NCBI GenBank assembly: GCA_038213135.1
Contig: JBBQTQ010000053.1
Location: forward strand, 1-18,253
Length of the DNA stretch: 18,253 nt
Source: JBBQTQ01 sp038213135
Lineage (GTDB): Bacteria; Actinomycetota; Thermoleophilia; Gaiellales; Gaiellaceae
Reading direction: 5' to 3'
Position numbers and translations under genes: made by a program. Each line of letters opens with the position of its first letter. The first letter of the stretch is position 1. Positions 6,630 through 15,177 of the stretch are shown here, piece by piece. Below the pieces are notes generated by a model. That model was given only the letters and a program-made list of their open reading frames with translations, searched no databases and was not told where the DNA came from.

Positions 6630-8116
6630 GACGGATCATCGCCATCGCCGCGATCCTTGCGGCGACGGCGGCGGGAGTCACGGCTTGGGCGGTCACGCGC
6701 CCCGATCCCGTCACGCAGGCCGCCGCCGACGGGTGCACGGGCACCGGCACCCAGATGCTGACCCAGGCGGCGCCGAGCTGGGTCTACGTGAACGACAAGG
6801 ACTCTCCGCCCACCGGCCCGCCGCCGCCTCCGCAGTGGGTGCACGGCGTCGTCAACTCGCCGGTCTCCTATCTGGCGAGCCACCCCACGAGCATCGACAA
6901 CCCGGTCGTCCACGACTCCTACGACCTGAACCTCAACATCCTCCCCGACGCCGCCGACGCGAACCTGCTCGGCACGCACAACCTCGTCGGCGAAGGGGAG
7001 GAGACCGGGCGCCTGCACACCGAACGCGAGCAGCTCTACTACTTGTCCTTCGCGTGGCCGGAGCAAGGCGACCGCGTCCAGATGCTCGGCTCCTGGATCT
7101 GGGACTGCGTGCACGACAACCAGGGCGGCGTCCGCTCCGAGCTCCATCCGTTTCGCGCGATCTGGATCCAGCGCGCGGTCGCGGCTCGGAGCCCGTACGG
7201 CGAGAGCGAGGGCGACCTCTTCATCTCGACCGAGAAGTCGAACGCGGGCAAGCAGGAGGACTGCGCCCACAAGCTGCGGCCCGACTTCACGACGTTCAAG
7301 GCGTGCGTCGGCCAGGAGCCGAACTGGCAGACCGTGAACGGCGACTACACGTTCACGCTGCCGATGCCCAGGAAGCCGTCGCCCGCTTCGAAGCCGATCG
7401 TCCGCGTCGTCGATCAGGGCTCGTCCGCAGGCGCGCCGAAGGTCACGGTCAATGGCACAACCGTCTCGCTCTCGATCAACGCGCCGGCCGGCCAGCGCGT
7501 CGTCGTGGCCAAGGAGGTCTTCCTCGGCTGGACGCATCCGAGCGCCGCGGCGCTGCCGCAGCACCTCCGGCTCCAGTTCGAGAGCTTTCTCTTCCGGCGG
7601 GCGATGGATCCGGGTTGTCCCACCGGGCAGACGACCTGCCAGAGCGTCGAGACGACCCGCTACGGGCAGACCTCGAGTGGCCCCGGCGAGTGGGCGATCT
7701 ACACGGACGTCGGCGGGATCTGGAGCCCGTGGCAGCCGCAGGTGATCGAGGTGACCGATGGCGAGGTTCTGAAGTCCAAGCGCAGCGTCGATCTCTACGT
7801 TCCGAAGGGCAAGCCGTGGCGGCTGTTCGTCTTCCCGCGCGAGTGCGACTTCGGGACGGTCAGCGCGAGCGACCCGAGCCGGCCGCCCGCACCCTGCCCG
7901 CGCAGCCACGAGTTCGGCGACCTGAACGGCGACGACGATCCGGGCGCCGTCGTCTCCGATTTCGCCTCGCCCGCCCGCAGCCTCGGCGAGCACAAGGTGA
8001 ACGCGATGCTCGCGGACTCCACTTGCCCGCCGAGCAACACGCTCGGCTGCTGGCAGCTCACCTACCGGGTGATAGCCGTGAACGATGCCGCGCAGCGCGC
8101 CGCCGCTCGGCGCTAG
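6626..8116 (+). CDS. Secreted cysteine-rich protein of unknown function
   Basis: I do not recognise a named family in this 496-residue protein. The GTG at 6626 overlaps the L,D-transpeptidase stop by 4 nt. It gives an export signal RRIIAIAAILAATAAGVTAW followed by TRPDP; frames further upstream only read through the transpeptidase antiphase. The mature part has ten cysteines, an even number that fits disulphides outside the cell. Recognisable local features are a Pro-rich stretch (PPTGPPPPPQWVHG), a well-structured region LYYLSFAWPEQGDRVQMLGSW followed by IWDC and SELHPFRAIW, a beta-rich second half, and DLNGDDDPGAVV, which resembles a calcium-binding loop. The tight coupling to a cell-wall cross-linking enzyme suggests, but does not prove, an envelope role. 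Confidence 0.8.
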   Translation: MRRIIAIAAILAATAAGVTAWAVTRPDPVTQAAADGCTGTGTQMLTQAAPSWVYVNDKDSPPTGPPPPPQWVHGVVNSPVSYLASHPTSIDNPVVHDSYDLNLNILPDAADANLLGTHNLVGEGEETGRLHTEREQLYYLSFAWPEQGDRVQMLGSWIWDCVHDNQGGVRSELHPFRAIWIQRAVAARSPYGESEGDLFISTEKSNAGKQEDCAHKLRPDFTTFKACVGQEPNWQTVNGDYTFTLPMPRKPSPASKPIVRVVDQGSSAGAPKVTVNGTTVSLSINAPAGQRVVVAKEVFLGWTHPSAAALPQHLRLQFESFLFRRAMDPGCPTGQTTCQSVETTRYGQTSSGPGEWAIYTDVGGIWSPWQPQVIEVTDGEVLKSKRSVDLYVPKGKPWRLFVFPRECDFGTVSASDPSRPPAPCPRSHEFGDLNGDDDPGAVVSDFASPARSLGEHKVNAMLADSTCPPSNTLGCWQLTYRVIAVNDAAQRAAARR

Positions 8117-8119
8117 CGG

Positions 8120-8125
8120 TATCTT
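8120..8125 (+). promoter_or_regulatory. -10 box (TATCTT) of the coiled-coil gene
   Basis: TATCTT lies 6 nt before the ATG at 8132, in the 15-nt gap after the preceding stop, with no ribosome-binding site between. This predicts an independent, leaderless transcript. Confidence 0.45.
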
Positions 8126-8131
8126 CCAGCC

Positions 8132-8443
8132 ATGGCCCAGCAAAAGGATCTGTTCTCACGGCTCACCGACGCAGGCGAGGAGGCGATCTCCAAGCTCGCG
8201 GAGGTGCCAGGCAGCCAGCGTGTGCTGGAGGTCGCCCACGGACTGCGTGGGCGAATCGACGAGCTCCAGAAGCGGCTGCGCGTGCTCGATCCGCTCGAGC
8301 GCCGCGTCACCGCCCTCGAAAAGAAGCTCGCCGCGCTCGAGAAGAAGGGCAGTGGCACCGCGACCAAGGCGGCTGCGAAGGCCAAGCCCAAGGCGGCCGC
8401 GGCCAAGACGACCACCAAGCGCGCAGCGCCGAAGAAGAGCTAG
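8132..8443 (+). CDS. Coiled-coil protein with Lys/Ala-rich histone-like tail
   Basis: This small 103-residue protein has two halves. Residues 1-70 are helical (DLFSRLTDAGEEAISKLAEV), and a heptad-like coiled coil (RIDELQKRLRVLDPLERRVT to ALEKKLAALEKK) runs from about 40 to 70. From about 73 to 103 it is almost purely Lys, Ala, Thr and Pro (KAAAKAKPKAAAAKTTTKRA), as in histone H1-like and HupB-like actinobacterial tails. Such tails usually bind DNA or another polyanion non-specifically, so a nucleoid-associated role is the best guess. A phasin-like granule role is an alternative, because small helical proteins with Lys/Ala-rich tails occur there too. Its TAG stop shares bases with the stop of the convergent lipid-kinase gene (CTAG at 8440-8443). 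Confidence 0.75.
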   Translation: MAQQKDLFSRLTDAGEEAISKLAEVPGSQRVLEVAHGLRGRIDELQKRLRVLDPLERRVTALEKKLAALEKKGSGTATKAAAKAKPKAAAAKTTTKRAAPKKS

Positions 8444-9342
8444 GGCACGCGCAGCCGCAGGGCCGCGGGCGCGACCTCGAAGCGCACGGGGGTCGTTCCC
8501 GGCTGCTCGCCGTCGAGCTCGACGGGCAGCGCCACGTCGGAGTCGACGCTCACGATCGCGCCGCGCAGCAGCTCGGCCTTCGGGTGGGGCAGGTGCGTTC
8601 CCCGGTAGATCTTGGGCATCGTCACGGCCAGGTCGGCCTTCGTGATGTCGCCGATCAGCAGGACATCGAAGCGCCCGTCGTCGGGCTCGGCTTCCGGGCA
8701 GATCTTCATGCCGCCGCCGAAGTAACGGCCGTTCGCGACGATGATGTCCCGCATCCGGCCGCCGCGGATCTCGTCGTCGACCGAAACGCGGACGTCGCCC
8801 GGCTGCCAGCGCGCGAAGACGGCGAGCGTCGCCCACAGGTACGAGACCTTGCCGCCGAAGCGCTTGCTCGTCTCGTTCGTCCGCTTGGCGATCGCGCCGC
8901 TCATGCCGACGCTGGCGATGTTGGCGAAGTAGGAGTCCTCGACGGTGCCGGCCCAGGAGCGATAGGTGACGAGGCCGAGGTCGACCGTGCGGGTGCGGCC
9001 CTCGCGGGCGACCCGCACCGCGGCGTCGAGGCGGGTCGGGATCTCGTACGTGCGGACGAAGTCCACACCGGTGCCCCGCGCGATCACGGCCAGCTCCGTC
9101 TCCGTGTCGACGAGGCCGTTGACCGCTTCGTTGACCGTCCCGTCGCCGCCGACCGCGACGACGAGCTCGGCGCCGGAGTGCGCAGCTTCGCGCGCGAGCA
9201 GGGCGAGGTGGCCGGGCGCCTCAGAGAAGAGCGTGTCGCCCTTCAAGCCGAGCGCGGCCGCCCGGCGCGCCAGCTCGGGCCAGCGCCGGCCTGTGGTGCC
9301 TCCCGCCGAGGCCGGGTTGACGAGGAAGACGGTCTTGCTAAT
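8440..9342 (-). CDS. Diacylglycerol kinase catalytic-domain protein (YegS/DgkB-like), probable ATT start
   Basis: This protein of about 300 residues is predicted to phosphorylate diacylglycerol or a related lipid (or, in relatives, to start sphingosine or PI synthesis). The N-terminal nucleotide-binding part reads KTVFLVNPASAGG (about 3-15), and GGDGTVNEAVNGL begins at about residue 65. FANIASVGMSGAIAKRTN and ANGRYFGGGMKICPEA (C-terminal beta domain) follow, so the family core is complete. The start is odd. Between the nearest upstream in-frame stop and the NPASAGG motif there is no ATG, GTG or TTG; the only plausible codon is ATT at 9340-9342, overlapping the TAG of the upstream purine phosphorylase (ATTAG). 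A TTG at 9246 would delete the NPxSGG motif. Reinitiation after the upstream stop would explain tolerance of ATT. Confidence 0.88.
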   Translation of the reverse strand: MSKTVFLVNPASAGGTTGRRWPELARRAAALGLKGDTLFSEAPGHLALLAREAAHSGAELVVAVGGDGTVNEAVNGLVDTETELAVIARGTGVDFVRTYEIPTRLDAAVRVAREGRTRTVDLGLVTYRSWAGTVEDSYFANIASVGMSGAIAKRTNETSKRFGGKVSYLWATLAVFARWQPGDVRVSVDDEIRGGRMRDIIVANGRYFGGGMKICPEAEPDDGRFDVLLIGDITKADLAVTMPKIYRGTHLPHPKAELLRGAIVSVDSDVALPVELDGEQPGTTPVRFEVAPAALRLRVP

Positions 9343-10051
9343 GGTCGGCCGTGACCGTCGCGAGCGCGAGCTCGGTCATCTGGTCGACCGCCGCGCGCAT
9401 CTCCTCGTCCGTGATCCGGACGAACTCGCCCTCGACGACGACGTCGCTGACGGTCAGCAGGCAGCCCGTCTTGAGCTTGCGCAGCGCGCCGAGCGTGAAG
9501 AGCATCGCCGCCTCCATCTCGACCGCGAGGACGCCCCGGTCCGACCAGCGCTGGTACTGGCCGCCGTCGGGGTTGTAGAAGACGTCGCTGGAGACGACCG
9601 GGCCGACGCGAACGGGCTTGCCGAGCTCCTTCGCGGCGTGGACGGCCGCATGCACGAGCAAGAAGTCGGCGGTCGGAGCGTGCGGCTCGCCCCCGAGCAG
9701 GTGGATCGGCGTCTGGTCGGCGGGCACCGCGGAGATCGCGACGATCAGCTCGCCGAGCTTCATATCCGGCTGCAGACCGCCGCAGGTGCCGACGCGGAGG
9801 ATCCGCTTCACGCCGAGCATCGAGAGCTCCTCGATCACGATCCCGGCGGACGGGCAGCCCATGCCGCTCGCCTGCACCGAGACGGGGCGGCCGTGGTAGG
9901 TGCCCGTGAAGCCGAGCATGCCGCGCTCGGAGTTCACCTGGCGGACCTCCTCCATGAAGGTCTCGGCGATGTACTTCGCGCGCAGGGGGTCGCCGGGGAG
10001 GAGGCACGCCTCCGCGTAGTCGCCCTGCTCGCCACGGAGGTGGATCGGCAT
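9338..10051 (-). CDS. deoD: Purine nucleoside phosphorylase, DeoD type
   Basis: This enzyme cleaves purine (deoxy)nucleosides with phosphate to base and (deoxy)ribose-1-phosphate, feeding salvage; hpt 2.4 kb away can reuse hypoxanthine and guanine. The 237 residues match the hexameric DeoD class. MPIHLRGEQGDYAEACLLPG carries the His4 that reaches into the neighbouring subunit's site. LPGDPLRAKYIAETF (18-32) binds phosphate, RVGTCGG (86-92) is the family glycine motif, VEMEAA (177-182) contacts ribose, and Asp203 in VSD matches the purine-protonating Asp204 of E. coli DeoD. A TAGTCT box (10059-10064, minus) lies 7 nt before the ATG. Its stop overlaps the probable ATT start of the lipid-kinase gene. 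Confidence 0.92.
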   Translation of the reverse strand: MPIHLRGEQGDYAEACLLPGDPLRAKYIAETFMEEVRQVNSERGMLGFTGTYHGRPVSVQASGMGCPSAGIVIEELSMLGVKRILRVGTCGGLQPDMKLGELIVAISAVPADQTPIHLLGGEPHAPTADFLLVHAAVHAAKELGKPVRVGPVVSSDVFYNPDGGQYQRWSDRGVLAVEMEAAMLFTLGALRKLKTGCLLTVSDVVVEGEFVRITDEEMRAAVDQMTELALATVTADH

Positions 10052-10058
10052 CGGGCGG

Positions 10059-10091
10059 AGACTAGTGCTTCGCCGACGCGTGTTGCAGGAT
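10059..10091. promoter_or_regulatory. Divergent leaderless promoters between deoD and the acetyltransferase gene
   Basis: On the minus strand TAGTCT (10059-10064) lies 7 nt before the deoD ATG. On the plus strand CAGGAT (10086-10091) lies 6 nt before the GTG at 10098. Both fit a -10 box placed to start transcription at the start codon. The 46-nt divergent gap leaves little room for longer leaders. Confidence 0.4.
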
Positions 10092-10097
10092 GGTCAG

Positions 10098-10874
10098 GTG
10101 CGGACGGTCGAGCCGGAGCTGCGGCAGATCCTGGAGTTCTGCGAGGAGGAGCCGGTCGAGCGGGTCTTCCTCGAAGACGTGGCGCGAAGGGGGCTGGGCC
10201 GCTTCACGGCAACGGCTGAGCGGGGACGCCTGCGGGCGCTCTGCCACGTCGGCGCGAACATCGTCCCTTCGGGGCGGGGGTGCGGCGTTTTCGCGGAGGC
10301 GGCGGCACGCGGCCGGGCGCGGATGATGATCGGCGAGGCGGCCGCGGTCGGCGAGCTGTGGGACGAGGCCCGGAGCCAACTGCCTGCTCCGAGGGAGGAC
10401 CGCCCGGGCCAGCCCGTCTACGTGCTCGAGAGCGAACCCGCAGGCGGCGACAGCGAGCTCCGCGAGGCGACGCTCGCCGACCTGGAGCTGCTCGTCCCCG
10501 CCTGCGCGCAGGCGCACTTCGAGGAGATCGGCCTCGACCCGCTGTGGCGCGATGCCGAGGGCTTCCGCTGGCGGACGCAGGCGCAGATCGGCGAGGGCCG
10601 CTCGTGGCTCTGGACGGACAACGGGACGATCCTCTTCAAGGCCGAAGCGTCCGCGTGGACGCCGCAGGCCGTCCAGCTCCAGCAGGTCTGGGTCGACCCG
10701 AGCGTGCGCAACCGCGGCCATGCGCAGCGGGGGATGCGCGACCTCTGCCGGCGCCTGCTCGAGCACGTCCCGACGGTCTGCCTGTTCGTGCGGGCGGAGA
10801 ACGCCGCGGCGATCCGCGTCTACGAGGCGATCGGCATGCGCCGCACGATCACCTACAGGAGCCTGATCTTCTGA
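10098..10874 (+). CDS. GNAT family N-acetyltransferase with DUF4081-like N-terminal domain
   Basis: This protein is predicted to transfer an acetyl group from acetyl-CoA; the acceptor is unknown. The first half (VRTVEPELRQILEFCEEEPV, then ERVFLEDVARRGLGRF and NIVPSG) matches the N-terminal domain that precedes GNAT domains in an actinobacterial two-domain family. The second half (about 115-258) is a GNAT fold: LREATLADLELLVPACAQAH, VWVDPSVRNRGHAQRGMRDL (acetyl-CoA loop R-x-x-G-x-x/A) and LFVRAENAAAIRVYEAIGM. I choose the GTG at 10098 because homology begins at once and a CAGGAT box precedes it by 6 nt. A GTG at 10065 would add 11 residues (LRRRVLQDGQ) and nearly abut deoD. The next gene starts within its stop codon (TGATG). 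Confidence 0.85.
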   Translation: MRTVEPELRQILEFCEEEPVERVFLEDVARRGLGRFTATAERGRLRALCHVGANIVPSGRGCGVFAEAAARGRARMMIGEAAAVGELWDEARSQLPAPREDRPGQPVYVLESEPAGGDSELREATLADLELLVPACAQAHFEEIGLDPLWRDAEGFRWRTQAQIGEGRSWLWTDNGTILFKAEASAWTPQAVQLQQVWVDPSVRNRGHAQRGMRDLCRRLLEHVPTVCLFVRAENAAAIRVYEAIGMRRTITYRSLIF

Positions 10875-11440
10875 TGCTCTGGAGCGCCTTTTCGATAGTG
10901 CTCGCCGGCGCTGTTCAGAGCAATCAGGCGGCGTACGTCAATCAGCCAACGGTCGTCGAGACCACCGATGGCGGCCGGACATGGCATGCGGCAGGCAGCC
11001 CTTGCGCGCCGAGAGTCGCCTACCTCGTGCACGTCTCGCGGGCGACGGCGCGGCGTGGGTGGGTGCTTTGCGAAGGCCAGCCGGGCACCGGCATGCAGCA
11101 GAAGGCGCTCTACGAGACGCGTGACGGGGGAAGGTCGTGGCGGGCTCACCCATTCGACTCGCCGGGTTACGGGCAGGGCATCCAGTTTCGTTCCGATGGC
11201 CACGGCTGGCTCTGGCACGGACGCGGTGACTTCCGTGCCACTCTCGACGGAGGGCGGACATGGCGTGCGCTCCCGGTCGGCATCCCCGAGCAAATCGAGG
11301 TGTGGTCAGCGTCGTTCGTTTCGGATTCGATCGGCTACGCGATCATCCACGACAACGACCACGGACTCACCCTGCGGCGGACGAGCGACGGCGGGTTGCG
11401 ATGGAAGAGGCTCCGCTGCCTCGCCGACTGCCGCCCGTAG
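10874..11440 (+). CDS. Short BNR/Asp-box repeat protein, sialidase or Ycf48-like beta-propeller fragment
   Basis: This 188-residue protein carries four Asp boxes of the form (S/T)xDGGxxW: TTDGGRTW, TRDGGRSW, TLDGGRTW and TSDGGLRW. Such boxes sit on hairpins of beta-propeller blades in sialidases, sortilins and Ycf48-like assembly factors. Complete propellers need about six or seven blades and 300 or more residues, so this is about half. The N-terminus (MLWSAFSIVLAGAVQS) is only weakly signal-like and runs almost straight into the first blade. Either it is a genuine mini-protein or it has lost its front. The ATG overlaps the acetyltransferase stop by one base (TGATG), which implies coupled translation. 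No catalytic sialidase residues can be claimed. Confidence 0.7.
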   Translation: MLWSAFSIVLAGAVQSNQAAYVNQPTVVETTDGGRTWHAAGSPCAPRVAYLVHVSRATARRGWVLCEGQPGTGMQQKALYETRDGGRSWRAHPFDSPGYGQGIQFRSDGHGWLWHGRGDFRATLDGGRTWRALPVGIPEQIEVWSASFVSDSIGYAIIHDNDHGLTLRRTSDGGLRWKRLRCLADCRP

Positions 11441-11441
11441 C

Positions 11442-11447
11442 GACAAT
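11442..11447 (+). promoter_or_regulatory. -10-like box (GACAAT) of tilS
   Basis: GACAAT lies 6 nt before the ATG at 11454, in the 13-nt gap after the preceding stop. The spacing matches the other candidate leaderless promoters in the window. Confidence 0.35.
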
Positions 11448-11453
11448 ATCGGG

Positions 11454-12410
11454 ATGAGCGTCCGCGAGCGCGTCGAGGCCCACATCCGCCGGCTCGAGCT
11501 GATCGAGCCGGGTGGGGAGGTGCTCTGCCTGGTCTCCGGCGGGGCGGACTCGACCTGCCTCTGGTACGTGCTCGGGGAGCTCGGGTATCGGGTCTCGGCG
11601 CTGCATGTGAACCACCGGCTTCGGGGCGAGGAGTCCGACGCGGACGCCCGCTTTTGCGCCGAGCGGTTCGGCGCCCAGGTCTTCGAGGCCCCCGGAGGGA
11701 GCGAGGCCGAGTTGCGCGAGCTCCGCTACTCGTTCGCGACCGATCGGCTGCGGGCGACCGGCCATACCGCCTCCGACCAGGTCGAGACCGTGCTCTACCG
11801 CCTCGTGGCCAGCGGCTCCATGAAGGGGATCAAGGCGAGGCGAGAGGACGGGGTCGTCCGGCCGCTGCTGCCGCTCTGGCGCGAGGAGACCGAGGCGTAC
11901 TGCCGCGCGGAGGGTCTCGAGTTCCGCCGCGACTCGTCGAACCCGGAGACCCTGCGGGGTCTGATCCGCGACGAGATCCTGCCGCTGCTGAGGCGACTCC
12001 ATCCCGGCGCCGATCGCAACCTGCTCGCGCTGGCAGACGAGCGGCCGCGCCTGCCGCGACAGCTGGAGCAGACGCTCGCCGAGCTGCTCGCCGACCGCGC
12101 CGGCACGAAGCACGCCGACCTCGGCCACGGCATCCGCGCCACGCGCGAGTACGACGCCATCTCGCTCGAGCGCGGCGCTGTCCGCTTCGGTCCGTGGACG
12201 ATCGAGTCGGACGAGCCGGGCCTCGAGGTGCGCACCTGGCGGCCAGGCGATCGCCTCGCGGGCCGGAGCAAGAAGGTCCAGGACGTCTTCACCGACGCGA
12301 AGGTGCCTCGGGCGCAGCGCGGGGACTGGCCGCTCGTCGTCCGCGACGGTGAAGTTGTCGCGGTGCCCGGGATCGTCGAGACTGCCGAAGTGCGAGTGAC
12401 GCGGGCGTGA
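11454..12410 (+). CDS. tilS: tRNA(Ile)-lysidine synthetase
   Basis: This ATP-dependent enzyme attaches lysine to C34 of the tRNA-Ile(CAU) anticodon, switching it from Met to Ile identity; it is essential in most bacteria. The N-terminal N-type ATP pyrophosphatase domain has the PP-loop SGGADS (28-33) and ALHVNHRLRGEESDAD. It also has HTASDQVETVLYRLV, corresponding to the HxxxDQ-ET motif, and VVRPLLPLWREE. The C-terminal part carries RTWRPGDRL and KKVQDVFTDAKVP, typical of the TilS C-terminal domain. The 318 residues fit the compact actinobacterial form. The ATG at 11454 places the PP-loop normally. It overlaps hpt by 4 nt (GTGA). Confidence 0.92.
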   Translation: MSVRERVEAHIRRLELIEPGGEVLCLVSGGADSTCLWYVLGELGYRVSALHVNHRLRGEESDADARFCAERFGAQVFEAPGGSEAELRELRYSFATDRLRATGHTASDQVETVLYRLVASGSMKGIKARREDGVVRPLLPLWREETEAYCRAEGLEFRRDSSNPETLRGLIRDEILPLLRRLHPGADRNLLALADERPRLPRQLEQTLAELLADRAGTKHADLGHGIRATREYDAISLERGAVRFGPWTIESDEPGLEVRTWRPGDRLAGRSKKVQDVFTDAKVPRAQRGDWPLVVRDGEVVAVPGIVETAEVRVTRA

Positions 12411-12967
12411 GCCAGACCGAGCTGGAGCGCGGGGTCGGCGAGATCCTGATCGAGGAGGACGTCCTCCGAGCGCGGGTGGCCGAGCTCGGCGAGGAGATCT
12501 CCGAGGAGTACCGGGGCCGCGACCTGCTGCTGATCGGCGTCCTGAAGGGCGCCGTCTTCTTCATGGCCGACCTCATGCGTCATCTGACCGTGCCCTGCGA
12601 GGTCGATTTCATGGCGATCTCGAGCTACGGCGCTTCCACCGATTCCTCGGGCGTCGTCCGGATCCTCAAGGACCTGGACATCAACATCGAGGGCCGCCAC
12701 GTGCTCGTCGTGGAGGACATCATCGACTCCGGGCTGACCCTCTCCTATCTCGTCCGCAACCTCGAGTCTCGCGAGCCCGCGAGCCTCGAAGTCTGCGCAC
12801 TGCTGACGAAGCCCGAGCGCCGCGAGATCGACGTTCCCGTGCGCTGGATCGGCTTCGAGATCCCGAACCGCTTCGTGATCGGCTACGGCCTCGATTTCGC
12901 CGAGCGTTACAGGAACTTGCCCTACGTCGGCGTACTCAACGAGGACCTGCTCCCCGAGGGGGCATAA
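12407..12967 (+). CDS. hpt: Hypoxanthine(-guanine) phosphoribosyltransferase
   Basis: This enzyme salvages hypoxanthine and guanine with PRPP to IMP and GMP in the cytoplasm. The 186-residue protein has GVLKGAVFFMADLMR (44-58), SSYGASTDSSG (the flexible loop), the PRPP-binding motif VLVVEDIIDSGLTL (99-112) and PVRWIGFEIPNRFVIGYGLD (about 143-162), including the purine-contact region. The GTG at 12407 overlaps the tilS TGA, so the pair is translated together. The tilS-hpt-ftsH order is common in actinobacteria and many Firmicutes, which supports both assignments. Confidence 0.95.
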   Translation: MSQTELERGVGEILIEEDVLRARVAELGEEISEEYRGRDLLLIGVLKGAVFFMADLMRHLTVPCEVDFMAISSYGASTDSSGVVRILKDLDINIEGRHVLVVEDIIDSGLTLSYLVRNLESREPASLEVCALLTKPERREIDVPVRWIGFEIPNRFVIGYGLDFAERYRNLPYVGVLNEDLLPEGA

Positions 12968-13026
12968 GGGTTTGCGGCCTTTGGGCCGAAGGAAACCTCC
13001 CTGATACCCTGGCCTAGAGAGAAACC
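12968..13026 (+). promoter_or_regulatory. hpt-ftsH intergenic region with small stem and promoter
   Basis: A short stem CGGCC-TTTG-GGCCG (12975-12988) follows the hpt stop and may attenuate read-through. TGATACCCT gives an extended -10 (TACCCT, 13005-13010) 16 nt before the GTG at 13027, with a weak GAGAG (13017-13021) as ribosome-binding candidate. ftsH therefore may have its own promoter in addition to read-through from tilS-hpt. Confidence 0.4.
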
Positions 13027-14979
<1,953 letters not shown>

Positions 14980-15177
14980 CCGCGCCATACCCCCACCCAA
15001 GGGTGGGGAAGAACACCCGCCGCCCTCTGAGAGCGACGATACCGCGCAACTCCGCACGGATCAGTCACGCCTGCGTGCCGGTTTCGGGCCGATTCGTCCA
15101 CAACCAAGGCCCGGAGTCGTCCGACCTGAGTGCTATTTGCCACGTTGGGTCAATCGATCCACCGAAAGGAGCTTGCG
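14980..15177 (+). other. ftsH 3' spacer and leader of the membrane-protein gene
   Basis: This 198-nt gap holds copy B of the dispersed element (14988-15096), then about 65 nt without visible structure, and a strong Shine-Dalgarno AAAGGAG (15165-15171) 6 nt before the GTG at 15178. No gene is supported inside it. An obvious T-tailed terminator for ftsH is absent; the CCCCACCC/GGGTGGGG stem of the element could serve. Confidence 0.5.
14988..15096 (+). repeat. Dispersed conserved non-coding element, copy B
   Basis: This is the second copy of the element at 98-192, in the same orientation and again upstream of a plus-strand gene. It has CCCCCACCCAAGGGTGGGGA (14990-15009), CCCGCCGCCCTC (about 15016-15027), CGACGATACC (15034-15043), AACTCC (about 15048-15053) and GTGCCGG with GCCGATTC (about 15075-15095). 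Relative to copy A it has about 11 extra nt (near ACGGATCAGTC) between the AACTCC and GTGCCGG boxes and one extra A in the hairpin loop. The stem can be drawn as 7 bp with a CAAG loop. Confidence 0.65.

Noticed and set aside
9243..9246. TTG at 9246 as the start of the diacylglycerol kinase gene
   Set aside because: It would remove the conserved VNPASAGG nucleotide-binding motif that is encoded in frame upstream.
6685..9354. An 889-codon plus-strand open frame spanning three other genes
   Set aside because: Arg/Ala/Pro-rich composition without motifs, and it runs through convincing genes on both strands.
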